NCBI GenBank assembly: GCA_022563535.1
Contig: JADFNE010000021.1
Location: forward strand, 1-64,000
Length of the DNA stretch: 64,000 bases
Direction: 5' to 3'
From: Myxococcales bacterium
GTDB lineage: Bacteria > Myxococcota_A > UBA9160 > UBA4427
A model generated the notes under the pieces. The model did no database searches. It was not told where the DNA came from and saw only the letters and a program-made list of their open reading frames with translations. The position numbers were made by a program, and so were the translations under genes. Shown in pieces: positions 36,602 to 45,840 of this stretch (position 1 is the first letter of the stretch; each line of letters begins with the position of its first letter).

Positions 36602-38611
36602 ATGAGAACCACACCCGACCCTCGACGCGGTATTCGGTTTCTGACACGCACGCTTTCGACCGCGGCGCTCCTGCTTCTGGTCGTGGGATGTAGCGACCCC
36701 ATCGAGATCGACTATTCGGGGCCCACTGCCCAGTGGGCCGCGTACGGGGGAAATGGCGGCGGTTCGCGCTACTCGCCACTGACCCAGATCACAAAGAAAA
36801 ACGTGGCCGCCCTCGAGATCGCCTGGGAGTACCACACCGGTGATATCGACGACGGCGCAGAAACCTTGTTGGGTACGGCCTTTCAAAATACCCCGATCCT
36901 GGTCGGCGACACCCTCTACGTCTGTACGCCCCGCAACCGCGTTGTGGCCCTCGACCCGAACACCGGCGAAGAACGCTGGGTATTCGATTCGGAGGTGGAT
37001 ACCACCGGGATGTACATCGTGACATGTCGCGGTGTTTCGCATTGGCTGGACACTCAGCTCGCAAGCGGCGAGCCGTGTCGCGAAAAGATCTACATGGGGA
37101 CCCTCGACGCGCGCATGATCGCGATCGACGCGAAGACGGGCAAGCTGTGTCGGGGGTTCGGCGACAATGGAATCATTGATCTCTCGGAAGGCATTGGCGA
37201 TCGCCATCCGGGCGAGTACGGCGTGACCTCACCTCCGGCACTGATCAACGGCATGCTCGTCACCGGAGCCATGGTGCTCGATAATATTCGCGTGGACGCC
37301 CCCGGCGGCGTGATCCGAGGCTACGACGCTCACAACGGCGAGTTGCGCTGGAGTTGGGATCCGATGCCCCCCGGCGAGAGTTTCATCGAGACGACCGATG
37401 AAGCCGGCAACCTCGTCCGCTACCGCCGGGGTACGACCAACGCCTGGTCGGTCCTGTCGGTAGACCCGGAATTGAATCTGGTATTCGTTCCGACAGGCAA
37501 TACCGCACCCGATTACTACGGCGGCTCCCGCAACGGCCTCGACTACTACTCGAGTTCGGTCGTCGCGCTCGACGCCGACAGCGGCGAGGTTCGCTGGCAC
37601 TTCCAGACCGTGCACCACGATGTCTGGGATTACGACGTACCCGCGCAGCCGGTTCTCTTCGATTTTCCGAGGCATGGGAAGATGATCCCGGCACTCGCCC
37701 AGGCGACGAAGTTGGGCCACATCTTCTATCTGAATCGGAAAACCGGCGAGCCTCTCTTCCCGGTAGAGGAACGTCCCGTTTCGGTCAGTGGAGTCGCATC
37801 CGAAGTGCTCGCTCCGACGCAACCGATTCCCACGAGCCCACCGCCCCTTCATCCACACAACCTCACCCCCGGCGACGCCTGGGGGCTCACACCTTGGGAC
37901 CGGGGGAAGTGTCGCGAAAAAATCGAAGCCCTGGATTTCAGCGGTCCCTTTACGCCGCCGTCGACTAAAGGTTGGCTCCAGTACCCGAGTTTTCTCGGCG
38001 GGACCAACTGGGGAAGCCTCGCGGTTGACGCGCACCGCGAACTCATGGTCGTGAACACGAGCCGGATCGCAGCCGAATTGATCCTGGTGCCGCGCGAGGA
38101 AGCCGACGCCGAGTTGGCCCAGGAACCCAGAACGAGAAAGGGCCCCGACAACGAACCCCAGGCCGGGACTCCCTATGCCGTGCGCAGAGACATTCTTGTT
38201 TCCCCTCTCGGCCTCCCCTGCAGTCCTCCTCCCTGGGGCACGCTTGTCGGCATCGACTACGCGAGTGGTGACGTGCGCTGGGAAGTTACGCTCGGCACGA
38301 CCGAGGATATCGCCCCCGTGCCGATCCCCTGGAAGCTGGGCACCCCCAATCAAGGGGGTCCGATCGTGACAGCCGCTGGTCTCGTGTTCATCGCCGCCGC
38401 CATGGACAACTACCTGCGCGCGTTCGACAGCGAAACTGGCGAAGAACTCTGGAAGGGTCGACTCCCGGCCGGGGGTCAAGCTACGCCTTTGACCTATCGC
38501 ACGAGCGAGGCTGCCAGGCAGTTCGTGGTCATTGCCGCGGGCGGTCACGCATTGATGCAGACGAAGCTGGGAGATTCGGTGGTGGCGTTTGCGTTGCCGG
38601 GTGGGGGGTGA
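36602..38611 (+). CDS. PQQ-dependent dehydrogenase, lipoprotein form
   Basis: 669 aa from ATG 36602; a TTG at 36596 is also in frame. A signal sequence ends in LLLLVVGC, a good lipobox, so the mature protein should be anchored at Cys. The rest is an eight-bladed quinoprotein propeller typical of glucose/ethanol dehydrogenases: GNGGGSRYSPLTQI, VTCRGVSHW, VFVPTGNTAPDY, FQTVHHDVWDYDVPAQP and GGTNWGS. It has no N-terminal five-helix domain, unlike membrane-bound glucose dehydrogenase, and no cytochrome c domain. It oxidises a sugar or alcohol in the periplasm and needs a separate electron acceptor. PQQ synthesis genes are not in the window. Confidence 0.87.
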   Translation: MRTTPDPRRGIRFLTRTLSTAALLLLVVGCSDPIEIDYSGPTAQWAAYGGNGGGSRYSPLTQITKKNVAALEIAWEYHTGDIDDGAETLLGTAFQNTPILVGDTLYVCTPRNRVVALDPNTGEERWVFDSEVDTTGMYIVTCRGVSHWLDTQLASGEPCREKIYMGTLDARMIAIDAKTGKLCRGFGDNGIIDLSEGIGDRHPGEYGVTSPPALINGMLVTGAMVLDNIRVDAPGGVIRGYDAHNGELRWSWDPMPPGESFIETTDEAGNLVRYRRGTTNAWSVLSVDPELNLVFVPTGNTAPDYYGGSRNGLDYYSSSVVALDADSGEVRWHFQTVHHDVWDYDVPAQPVLFDFPRHGKMIPALAQATKLGHIFYLNRKTGEPLFPVEERPVSVSGVASEVLAPTQPIPTSPPPLHPHNLTPGDAWGLTPWDRGKCREKIEALDFSGPFTPPSTKGWLQYPSFLGGTNWGSLAVDAHRELMVVNTSRIAAELILVPREEADAELAQEPRTRKGPDNEPQAGTPYAVRRDILVSPLGLPCSPPPWGTLVGIDYASGDVRWEVTLGTTEDIAPVPIPWKLGTPNQGGPIVTAAGLVFIAAAMDNYLRAFDSETGEELWKGRLPAGGQATPLTYRTSEAARQFVVIAAGGHALMQTKLGDSVVAFALPGGG

Positions 38612-38928
38612 GGAGGGGGGTGGTAGTTATTGATGGGCATTGCGGTGGCGCGGACAGGGGGTGGATGAAAGTTCACGAATTGTAGTTGTGTTTATTTTGT
38701 TTATCTGACGCATTATTGGGTTGATAAGGGCGATCGTTCCTGCTACGGTAGAGGCATGGCAGTAATCAAGCAGCTCGAACTCGCTGACTATGTCTTGCAG
38801 AAGCGCATGACCTCTGGGCATGGCGGGCCGCGCAAAGGCAGCAAGCTGGCTCCTCAGCAAAGGCTGGCGCAGACGCGGCCTAATCAACCTCTCCGCAATA
38901 CCCGGCTAAAAACTCCCCCCCCCTTGAC
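38612..38928. other. Intergenic region with transposase remnant
   Basis: 317 bp between the PQQ dehydrogenase and cyclase stops. The first part is G-rich then AT-rich (around 38680-38725). A hexamer pair TTGATA-N17-TACGGT (38721-38749) precedes an ATG at 38756 and could be a promoter of the remnant. The second half holds the RAYT remnant. No independent gene seen. Confidence 0.6.
38756..38909 (+). pseudogene. RAYT transposase remnant (internally deleted)
   Basis: The last 71 bp (38845-38915) match the end of the transposase at 307-377 in 69 of 71 positions. In that frame the sequence reads GRAKAASWLLSKG then WRRRGLINLSAIPG and a stop, with a TGA at 38808-38810 blocking it upstream. The preceding ATG frame (38756) encodes an N-terminal-like segment with GHGGPRKGSK, reminiscent of the basic start of some RAYTs. 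This looks like an internally deleted copy that joined the two ends of the gene out of frame. The central domain is missing, so it cannot be active. Confidence 0.7.
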
Positions 38929-41900
38929 TCAACTCGCCAATGCCGCCGCTCGATCCGCCTGCAACTGAGCACCCCTCTCGGCGAATGCCTCGCTCGCTCG
39001 CCCAAACTCCCGCTCCGCGATTGCCCGGTCTCCGCGCAAGTTGGCGATCTCCGCGGCTTCGAGATGGAGGTCAGCTTGGAAATACTCCGCGCCGGTCTCG
39101 TCGATCAGTTCTGCCGCGCGGACCAGGAGGTCTTCGATTTCGCCGACGACCCCTTTGCCACGCAGCACTCTCAGCGCTCGCGCGGTGAGCAACAGCCCCT
39201 CGATTTCGTGAAGGGTGTCGCGGGCTGGCGCGAGTCGAACTGCCTCTTGCGCCACGTCGAGGGCCCGGTCGGCGGAGTCCCCTCCCAGATGCGCCAGGGC
39301 GATGCAGCACAGAGCGCCAATTTCGGCGCCGAGGATGCCGGATTCTCGAACATCCTCGAGGCTTGCGATGCCCGCGCGCAGGGCTTCGTTCCATTCACCT
39401 CGAGCGGAGTGCACCCGCGATACCGCCTGCTGGCCGTGTATTAGCGTGCCCTTGTTGTCCAACACCTTCCCGATCTCTCGGAACCGGTGAGCCTGCATCA
39501 GCGCCGAATCGAAGCGCCCGCCTTCGACCTCCCACGCGCTCCGAATGCCGTGCACCACACCGACCCACTCAGCGCGTTCGGGACTGGCGTCCATCGCTTC
39601 GACCAGCGCCGCAACCTCCATCGCTTCTTTCGTGCGACCGAGGTACCGCAGAATTCCGGTTCGCATGGCGAGCAGCGAAGCATGGGTGGAAGCGTCTTCC
39701 GTGGGTTCCGCTGCCGAAGCGTCCCGGACGAGGTTTTCGAGGGCGCGGCGGTTCAGATGCAAGGCTTCCTGGAGATGGCCACGCGCCATCACGCTCCAGG
39801 CCGCAGTCAGATTTACCGACGCGAGGAGTTCTGGCGATCCACACGACTCGGCAACCTCTTCGGCTTCGCGCAGCGCCGCCAATCCGCACTCGAAGTCAGC
39901 GCCGAAGATGCAGCACTTCCCAAACGCTACAAGCAGCAGACACAGTCGATCTCGATCTCCGGCACTTTCAGCCAGTGAACGTCCTTCGGCCAGATACTCC
40001 CGCGCTTCGCGAAGGGGGAGCCCCCGCCGCACGCCGATTTCGAGCAGCCCCAGGCGCACGTTCAACCCCAGTTCCTGATGCTCTTCCGAGAGCAACGTAC
40101 GAGCCTCCGCTTCGATGAGTTGTTCCCGCGCAGTGCAGAGATGACTCATCGCCGCCGCCAGGTTCTGGGTGCTCATCCACATCGCCGCCCGGTGATGCCA
40201 GTGGGCGCTGTTGAGCGGGCGACCCGCTTCGGTCCAATGGTGTGCCAGAAGCGCCGCTCGTTCGCCCAGGCGATCTTGATCGATGCGTTCGATGGCCCGA
40301 GCAATGGCTTCATGGGTACGGGTCCTGCGACTCACGAGCTGTGATGCATAGGCGACTTCGCGGGTCAGAGGGTGAAAGAACTCGTAGGTGGCGTCGGGGT
40401 AGAGAGCAATCTCGACCAGGAATTCCTTGGTGCACAGAGTTTCGAGAGCCGAATCGAGATCTCCCCAGTGTGGAGCTGCGAGTTCGTCCAATAGCGGTCG
40501 CGAAACCCGACGCCCGATCACCGACGCTGTCTGCAACAGCAACTTTTCCCAATCGGGAAGTTGGTCGACGCGAGAAGCCAGCAGGCTCTGCACCGACGAA
40601 GGAATCTCGAAATCGGGGCCACTGCCTTCGAGTCGGTAGTTTCCCGTCTCACCCACGAGCCTTCCGGCTTCGACCATCGCGCGCACCGACTCTTCGATGA
40701 AGAACGGATTGCCCAGGGTACGGGAATTGATCCGGTCCTTGAGCGCAGCAAGCTGAGGGTCTGTCCCCAGAATCGAATCCATCAACTCTCGTGCAAGCTG
40801 ATCGCCCAATGGCAGCAGCCGCTTCGCGGGTTCGGCAGACATCGCCTTCCAGTCCTGCAGAAATTCGGGACGGAAATTGACGATCACGAGGGTGCGGGTC
40901 TCGGCAGCGCGTTCCACCAGGGTGGCGAGCCAACTCAGGCTTGCCTCGTCCATGAACTGAAGATCTTCGTACAACGTCACCATCGGTTCGCGCTTGCTGC
41001 GCGCGATCGAGTAGCGCACATCAAAATCGACCAGCCGCCGCTGGCGTACTTCAGGCGTAAGTATGGGTGCGGGTCGCTCCGGATCGGCGACACCCAGAAA
41101 GTCGAAGACCAACGGCAAACTCGCGGCCAACTCGGGATCGAGCAGCACCACCCGACCGGCAATCTTTTCCCGTGCTTGCTGGGGGGAGTCGCGTTCTTCT
41201 ACACCGAGCGCCGCGCGATAGAGTCCGAGGATCGGCAACAGCGGAATCGATCGCCCGTGAGCCACACCATGGGTCTCGGTACACGGGATGCCGCGAGCAC
41301 GACACTGCTCGAGAAATTCGTAGGCCAGGCGACTCTTCCCGACCCCCGCCTCGCCGACGAACGCAACCAGCTGCGCCCGGCCTTCGAGGGCCGCGTCGAG
41401 GGCCGCGGAAAGCTCGCCCATGAACTCGTCGCGACCGAGAAAGCGACTGAAGCCCCGGGCCTTCGCCAGATCGAGTCGCGAGCGAAACTCTCCCACTCCG
41501 CGAAGTGCTGCGAGATCGATCGGAGCCACGGCTCCTTTGACGTCGAAGGATCCGAGATCCTCGAGTTCGAAGTACCCGCGAACGGCTGCGGCCGTAGTCT
41601 CGCCGAGGTAGATGCAGTCGGGCGGAGCCACCGCTTGAATGCGCGCAGCGAGGCCGACTGTGTGTCCCTGGGCGGTGTAATCCATGCGCAGGTCGTCGCC
41701 GATCTTGCCGACCACGACTTCTCCAGAATTCAGTCCCATGCGGACCGAAAAGTTGAGTCCTTCGTTCCGGCGCAAATCATCGGCGTAGCGGCGCAACGAT
41801 TGCTTGAGATGAAGCGCGGCATAACAAGCCCGTTGTGCGTGGTCTTCGTGGGCGATCGGAGCGCCGAACAGCGCCATGATCCCGTCCCCGGTGAACTGGT

Positions 41901-42216
41901 TGACCGTTCCTTCGAAGCGATGAATACCCTCCGCCAAAATTCTGAAGAAGCGATCGAGGATCTCGTGCCAGCGCTCGGGATCGACCTGGTGAGAGAGCGC
42001 CACCGAACCCTTGACGTCGGCAAAGAACACCGTGACCTGCTTGCGTTCGCCTTGCAGTGCGCTGCGCGAAGTGAGGATCTTGCGAGTCAGATGAGCGGGG
42101 GTGTAGGAGCCGGGTACCAGCTCACTTCTCGTTCCCCCCGTCGCCAGGGGCCCGCCGCAGTGCATGCAGAAGCGCGCCTCTTCGGGATTGTCATTGCGGC
42201 ATGCGGTACAACGCAC
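38929..42216 (-). CDS. Class III cyclase-domain / AAA ATPase / TPR regulator
   Basis: 1095 aa from GTG 42216, preceded by an AGG site. Domains in order: N-terminal zinc ribbon (C3-x2-C6 and C17-x2-C20), class III adenylyl/guanylyl cyclase homology domain (about 55-230; FFADVKGS and FTGDGIMALFG supply both metal-binding Asp), AAA/NACHT-like ATPase with P-loop FVGEAGVGKSRLAY, and a long C-terminal TPR region. In the cyclase domain the transition-state Asn-x3-Arg becomes GHTVGLAAR, so the Asn is Gly and nucleotide cyclisation may be lost. Large proteins of this type are thought to be signal-responsive regulators; the stimulus is unknown. Confidence 0.85.
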   Translation of the reverse strand: MRCTACRNDNPEEARFCMHCGGPLATGGTRSELVPGSYTPAHLTRKILTSRSALQGERKQVTVFFADVKGSVALSHQVDPERWHEILDRFFRILAEGIHRFEGTVNQFTGDGIMALFGAPIAHEDHAQRACYAALHLKQSLRRYADDLRRNEGLNFSVRMGLNSGEVVVGKIGDDLRMDYTAQGHTVGLAARIQAVAPPDCIYLGETTAAAVRGYFELEDLGSFDVKGAVAPIDLAALRGVGEFRSRLDLAKARGFSRFLGRDEFMGELSAALDAALEGRAQLVAFVGEAGVGKSRLAYEFLEQCRARGIPCTETHGVAHGRSIPLLPILGLYRAALGVEERDSPQQAREKIAGRVVLLDPELAASLPLVFDFLGVADPERPAPILTPEVRQRRLVDFDVRYSIARSKREPMVTLYEDLQFMDEASLSWLATLVERAAETRTLVIVNFRPEFLQDWKAMSAEPAKRLLPLGDQLARELMDSILGTDPQLAALKDRINSRTLGNPFFIEESVRAMVEAGRLVGETGNYRLEGSGPDFEIPSSVQSLLASRVDQLPDWEKLLLQTASVIGRRVSRPLLDELAAPHWGDLDSALETLCTKEFLVEIALYPDATYEFFHPLTREVAYASQLVSRRTRTHEAIARAIERIDQDRLGERAALLAHHWTEAGRPLNSAHWHHRAAMWMSTQNLAAAMSHLCTAREQLIEAEARTLLSEEHQELGLNVRLGLLEIGVRRGLPLREAREYLAEGRSLAESAGDRDRLCLLLVAFGKCCIFGADFECGLAALREAEEVAESCGSPELLASVNLTAAWSVMARGHLQEALHLNRRALENLVRDASAAEPTEDASTHASLLAMRTGILRYLGRTKEAMEVAALVEAMDASPERAEWVGVVHGIRSAWEVEGGRFDSALMQAHRFREIGKVLDNKGTLIHGQQAVSRVHSARGEWNEALRAGIASLEDVRESGILGAEIGALCCIALAHLGGDSADRALDVAQEAVRLAPARDTLHEIEGLLLTARALRVLRGKGVVGEIEDLLVRAAELIDETGAEYFQADLHLEAAEIANLRGDRAIAEREFGRASEAFAERGAQLQADRAAALAS

Positions 42217-42270
42217 GATGGGACCTCGGGGCGGGAGGCAACGGCCAATCCGCGGTACGATGTTTACCCC

Positions 42271-42894
42271 ATGACCGAAGCCGAAACAAAACCCTCGAGC
42301 GTGCATTTTTGGTTCGAGTTCGCGAGCACGTATTCGTATCTGGCCGCCTCTCGAATCGAAAAGATCGGAAACGCTGCGGGCATCGACATTGTCTGGGAGC
42401 CCTTCTTGTTGGGTCCCATTTTCAAGGAGCAGGGCTGGCGAGACTCTCCCTTCAATTTGTATCCACAAAAGGGTCGCTACATGTGGAGAGATATCGAGCG
42501 GCTGTGCGAGGGGTATGGGCTCCCGTTCAAGAAGCCCGAGAATTTTCCCGCAAACAGCCTGCTTGCCGCCCGAGTGGCAAGCGTGGGGCGCGAAAAATTC
42601 TGGCTGCCAGATTTCACTCGCGCCGTGTACCACGCCAACTTTGTCGACGGCAGGGATATCTCGGACCCGGAATTGATCGCGGATATTCTCGCCGCTGTGG
42701 CACAACCGGCCGAAGAAGTGATCGACCAGGCCAATCGAGACGAAACCAAGAAACGCCTGCGAGAGCAGACCCAGCGGGCTAGCGACCTCGGAATCTTCGG
42801 GGCGCCAACCTTCAGCGTGGGAGACGAGATCTTCTGGGGCAATGATCGCCTGGGAGACGCGATCGTCTGGGCCCGGGGCGGAGGCGCGCCTTGA
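42271..42894 (+). CDS. 2-hydroxychromene-2-carboxylate isomerase-like protein (DsbA family)
   Basis: 207 aa from ATG 42271, 54 bp from the divergent cyclase start. HCCA isomerases use glutathione to interconvert isomers in naphthalene breakdown; many homologues are general glutathione-dependent enzymes. The family start FWFEFASTYSYLAASRI and the C-terminal GIFGAPTFSVGDEIFWGNDRL are well preserved, including the Gly-x-Pro-Thr-Phe segment. The true substrate is uncertain because no aromatic degradation genes are nearby. Confidence 0.87.
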   Translation: MTEAETKPSSVHFWFEFASTYSYLAASRIEKIGNAAGIDIVWEPFLLGPIFKEQGWRDSPFNLYPQKGRYMWRDIERLCEGYGLPFKKPENFPANSLLAARVASVGREKFWLPDFTRAVYHANFVDGRDISDPELIADILAAVAQPAEEVIDQANRDETKKRLREQTQRASDLGIFGAPTFSVGDEIFWGNDRLGDAIVWARGGGAP

Positions 42895-42958
42895 AGCTGC
42901 GCCCGGAGTTCTCCCGAATCTCGATTTCGCTGCGGAAGAGCGTCGAAGCCCGCTTCTC

Positions 42959-44713
42959 ATGATCACCAGCATGCTTTTGATCACGGGCAGCTGGATCGTG
43001 TTGGCGGGACTGCTGATCGGCCTGGGCGCCGCAACCTGGCGATTGTGCGGGGCATCGACCCCCGTGCACTTATCGTCGGCGTTCTTCGTTGGCTGGGCGG
43101 TCTGGATCGGCATCCTCCAACTGCTCCATTTCTGGATTCCCATGAGCGAGGCAGCGGTGTCAGCGCTGCTGATCACCCTGGGCGGGATGGGCTCGATATG
43201 GAATCGACGTCCCCTCGGCGCGAGGCTCGGCACCGCGCTGCGCGAGCACAGCCTCATCCTCTTTGGCCTCGCGGTCTTTGCCCTTTGGCTGTCCAATCGC
43301 AGCCTCGGTCCGCTGCTCGCGGTGGACGCCGGTCTCTATCACCTGAGTTCGATCCAGTGGGCCAGCGACTACCCGCTGGTGACGGGCCTCGGCAACCTGC
43401 ACGGACGACTCGCCTTCAACAGCGCAGCGTTTCTCTGGTTGTCTTCCCTCGACTCATGGCCGGCGATGTTTCGCTCATTCAACGTCGCCCTCGGACCCCT
43501 GTTGCTGGCGGCGATCGCGCGAATGGCGCTTCGGACCAAAGCCTGGAGCTCCGGCACCGAAGCTCCGCAAGCCACACGCGTCTTTCACGCCGCACTGTTG
43601 CTACCACTGCTCTACGCAGCTGCAGTCATGCACGTATCGAGCACCAATCCGGACTGGATCGTGTTGATCCTCGGCGGCGTCTTGGCATCCGAATTGGCCG
43701 ATCTCATGGGCCTCGATACGGACGCCAATCCAAGCGGAAACTTCCTCGCGATCGCGGCCCTCTGCGCTGCCGGCATAACAGTCAAGTTGAGCTTTGCTGC
43801 CCTGGGCGGGGCAGTTCTCGCGGTCGCCACGGTTCAGGTGTTGCGTCTCCACTCGGAGCATCAACGCAACGCGTTGCGAGATCTCCTGCCCGGAATTTTA
43901 CTGGTGCTCCTGCTGCTCATTCCCTGGTCCCTGCGCAGCTTCGAAATGAGCGGTTACCCCGCCTACCCCAGCACGCTCTTCGCGGTCGATGTGCCGTGGC
44001 GGGTGCCCGAAGCCCGGGTCGAAAGCGAGCTCCGATGGATTCGCAGTTGGGCACGAGCGCCGGGACAATCTCCCGATCACGTAATGGGAAACGCCGACTG
44101 GATCGTTCCCTGGTTCAAAGACCGGCTTCGAAGTTCGGACTCGGTTGCACTGCTGTTGTTTCCCCTGGCGCTATCGGCCTGGGGGCTCTTGTGGCTTGGC
44201 CTGCGTCGCACGACCGTGTCGAGTCTGAAGCCCCCGCTCATCGGGCCCTTCGCGTTCGCGGTACTGGTTTGGTTTGCAGTCGCACCGGATCCGCGTTTTC
44301 TCGGGAGTTCGTTATGGGCCTGCGCAGCGGGCTTGCTCGCAGCCATGCCCCGGCGAAGGACCGCCGGAGACGGATCCGATCTGGGACGAATGATTGCGAG
44401 GGGCGGCGCGGCGCTCTGCACCCTCGGATTCCTGGCGTTTGTCGGCTACATGGGCTCGAGGGTTGGCGGTGCGTACATTCGACCGGGCCCCAGCGACGGA
44501 CGCTATCCCGTACAGAGAGTCCAGACGGAAGAATTCCGAACCCGGTCGGGATTGATTCTCAATATCCCTCGCAAGGGCGATCGCTGTTGGGAGGCACCGC
44601 TCCCCTGCACACCGTTCGCGACACCGCGATTGCGGCTGCAGATAGACGGTCGGCTCGACAGTGGCTTCGAACTGGAACCACTGGAAGCTTCGGGGCGGGG
44701 AGCCGGCGCGTGA
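42959..44713 (+). CDS. Polytopic membrane protein, LIC_10190-like
   Basis: 584 aa from ATG 42959, chosen because the upstream extension is hydrophilic and reads through the end of the isomerase gene. At least ten hydrophobic segments, with a central luminal-type motif VDAGLYHLSSIQWASDYPLV then TGLGNLHGRLAFN. This matches a family of unknown membrane proteins that look like lipid-linked sugar transferases (GT-C) with an acidic residue after the first helices. It lies 64 bp after the isomerase gene and 3 bp before the convergent kdsD end. A role in envelope glycan assembly is likely but unproven. Confidence 0.65.
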   Translation: MITSMLLITGSWIVLAGLLIGLGAATWRLCGASTPVHLSSAFFVGWAVWIGILQLLHFWIPMSEAAVSALLITLGGMGSIWNRRPLGARLGTALREHSLILFGLAVFALWLSNRSLGPLLAVDAGLYHLSSIQWASDYPLVTGLGNLHGRLAFNSAAFLWLSSLDSWPAMFRSFNVALGPLLLAAIARMALRTKAWSSGTEAPQATRVFHAALLLPLLYAAAVMHVSSTNPDWIVLILGGVLASELADLMGLDTDANPSGNFLAIAALCAAGITVKLSFAALGGAVLAVATVQVLRLHSEHQRNALRDLLPGILLVLLLLIPWSLRSFEMSGYPAYPSTLFAVDVPWRVPEARVESELRWIRSWARAPGQSPDHVMGNADWIVPWFKDRLRSSDSVALLLFPLALSAWGLLWLGLRRTTVSSLKPPLIGPFAFAVLVWFAVAPDPRFLGSSLWACAAGLLAAMPRRRTAGDGSDLGRMIARGGAALCTLGFLAFVGYMGSRVGGAYIRPGPSDGRYPVQRVQTEEFRTRSGLILNIPRKGDRCWEAPLPCTPFATPRLRLQIDGRLDSGFELEPLEASGRGAGA

Positions 44714-44716
44714 GGG

Positions 44717-45775
44717 CTATCTCGTGTCGAACACCGAGAAGCCCCGGGCGATCAGATCCTGCACGTCGATCATGCCGGCGACGTGTCCTGCCTCGTCCAC
44801 GACCGGGATCTCGTCGATCGCATGTTTTCGCATGATCTTCAGCACATCGATCACCATGTCGTCGCGCTGAACGTGCACCGGATTGTGGCTCATCGCTTCG
44901 GTGACGGGCAGTTGCGCGGCGAGGTCTCGCTTTTTGAACAGACGAAAGAAGTCACCGTGGGTCACGATTCCCACCAACTGCTTGGAACCGTCTACCACCG
45001 CGGCGGCACCCGCTCGCCGGGGCGCTTTGAGGATTGCCTCGTAGCACTCTCCCAGGCTGGCTTCAGAATCGATGACCGGACAGTCCACACCCACGCGCAT
45101 GAGTTCGTGGGCGCGCATCAGCGAGCGCCCCAGCGCCCCGCCCGGATGATAGAATGCGTACTGCTCGGGATTGATCGCACGGAGTTCCATCACCGAGAGC
45201 GCCAGAGCATCTCCCAGCCCCAGCATGGAGGCGGTCGACGAACTGGGTGCCAATCCCAGTGGACAGGCCTCGGCGGTGTCACCGATATCGAGAACGTGAT
45301 CGGCGTACTTCGCTGCCTCGGAATCCAGGTTGGCGGTCAGCAGGATCACTTTGCAGCCCTGGCGCTTGAGCAGCGGCAGCAGTGCAGACAACTCCGACCC
45401 GCCACTCTTTGACAAGCCAATCACCACGTCGTCGGCGTGCACCATTCCGAGATCACCGTGCAGTGCTTCCACCGGGTGCAAGCTGTAAGCGAGGGTGCCG
45501 GTGCTGGCCATGGTGGCCTGGATTTTCTCACCGATCAGGCGTGCCTTGCCAATGCCCGTCACACATACGCGACCGCGACACCGGTACAGCGTATTCACGG
45601 CGTCCACGAAGGCCTCGCCCAGCTGGCCGCGGGCGGCGCGGACCGCATCGATCTCCGAATCGAGCACCGCCCGACCGCGAGCCAAAATGGCGTCTCGGGT
45701 GGCCTGATTCAGGGGTTCGTCGCTAGCGGGTGCCGGGGCACTCGACAATTTTGGCTGGCTGGGTCGGATCTTCAT
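44717..45775 (-). CDS. kdsD: Arabinose-5-phosphate isomerase (KpsF/GutQ family)
   Basis: 352 aa from ATG 45775; a GTG at 45796 adds seven residues. It converts ribulose-5-phosphate to arabinose-5-phosphate, the precursor used by KdsA. The SIS domain covers about 40-180 (VCVTGIGKARLIGEKI, GLSKSGGSEL, PSSSTASMLGLGDALA), and two CBS domains follow (VGIVTHGDF and DEIPVVDEAGHVAGMI), which may sense nucleotides. Divergent from kdsB with a 65-bp gap, so both KDO steps can be co-regulated. kdsA is about 20 kb away. Confidence 0.93.
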   Translation of the reverse strand: MKIRPSQPKLSSAPAPASDEPLNQATRDAILARGRAVLDSEIDAVRAARGQLGEAFVDAVNTLYRCRGRVCVTGIGKARLIGEKIQATMASTGTLAYSLHPVEALHGDLGMVHADDVVIGLSKSGGSELSALLPLLKRQGCKVILLTANLDSEAAKYADHVLDIGDTAEACPLGLAPSSSTASMLGLGDALALSVMELRAINPEQYAFYHPGGALGRSLMRAHELMRVGVDCPVIDSEASLGECYEAILKAPRRAGAAAVVDGSKQLVGIVTHGDFFRLFKKRDLAAQLPVTEAMSHNPVHVQRDDMVIDVLKIMRKHAIDEIPVVDEAGHVAGMIDVQDLIARGFSVFDTR

Positions 45776-45818
45776 ATATCTCGCAGTATCGTTCACTCGC
45801 TGGATTCGCTCAACCGGG

Positions 45819-45830
45819 GACGGTACCGTC
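45819..45830. promoter_or_regulatory. 12-bp perfect palindrome GACGGTACCGTC between kdsD and kdsB
   Basis: Perfect palindrome ending 10 bp before the kdsB ATG and 44 bp upstream of the kdsD start. Its place in a 65-bp divergent gap suggests a repressor site that could shut both genes. No further copy noticed. Confidence 0.3.
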
Positions 45831-45840
45831 GGGCCAACTT

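Noticed and set aside
40561-42270. Upstream part of a long rightward frame ending in the HCCA isomerase
   Set aside because: It is antisense to the cyclase-AAA-TPR gene; family similarity begins only at ATG 42271.
42217-43296. Leftward extension of the cyclase frame beyond its GTG
   Set aside because: Overlaps the isomerase and membrane protein genes on the other strand; zinc ribbon begins right after GTG 42216.
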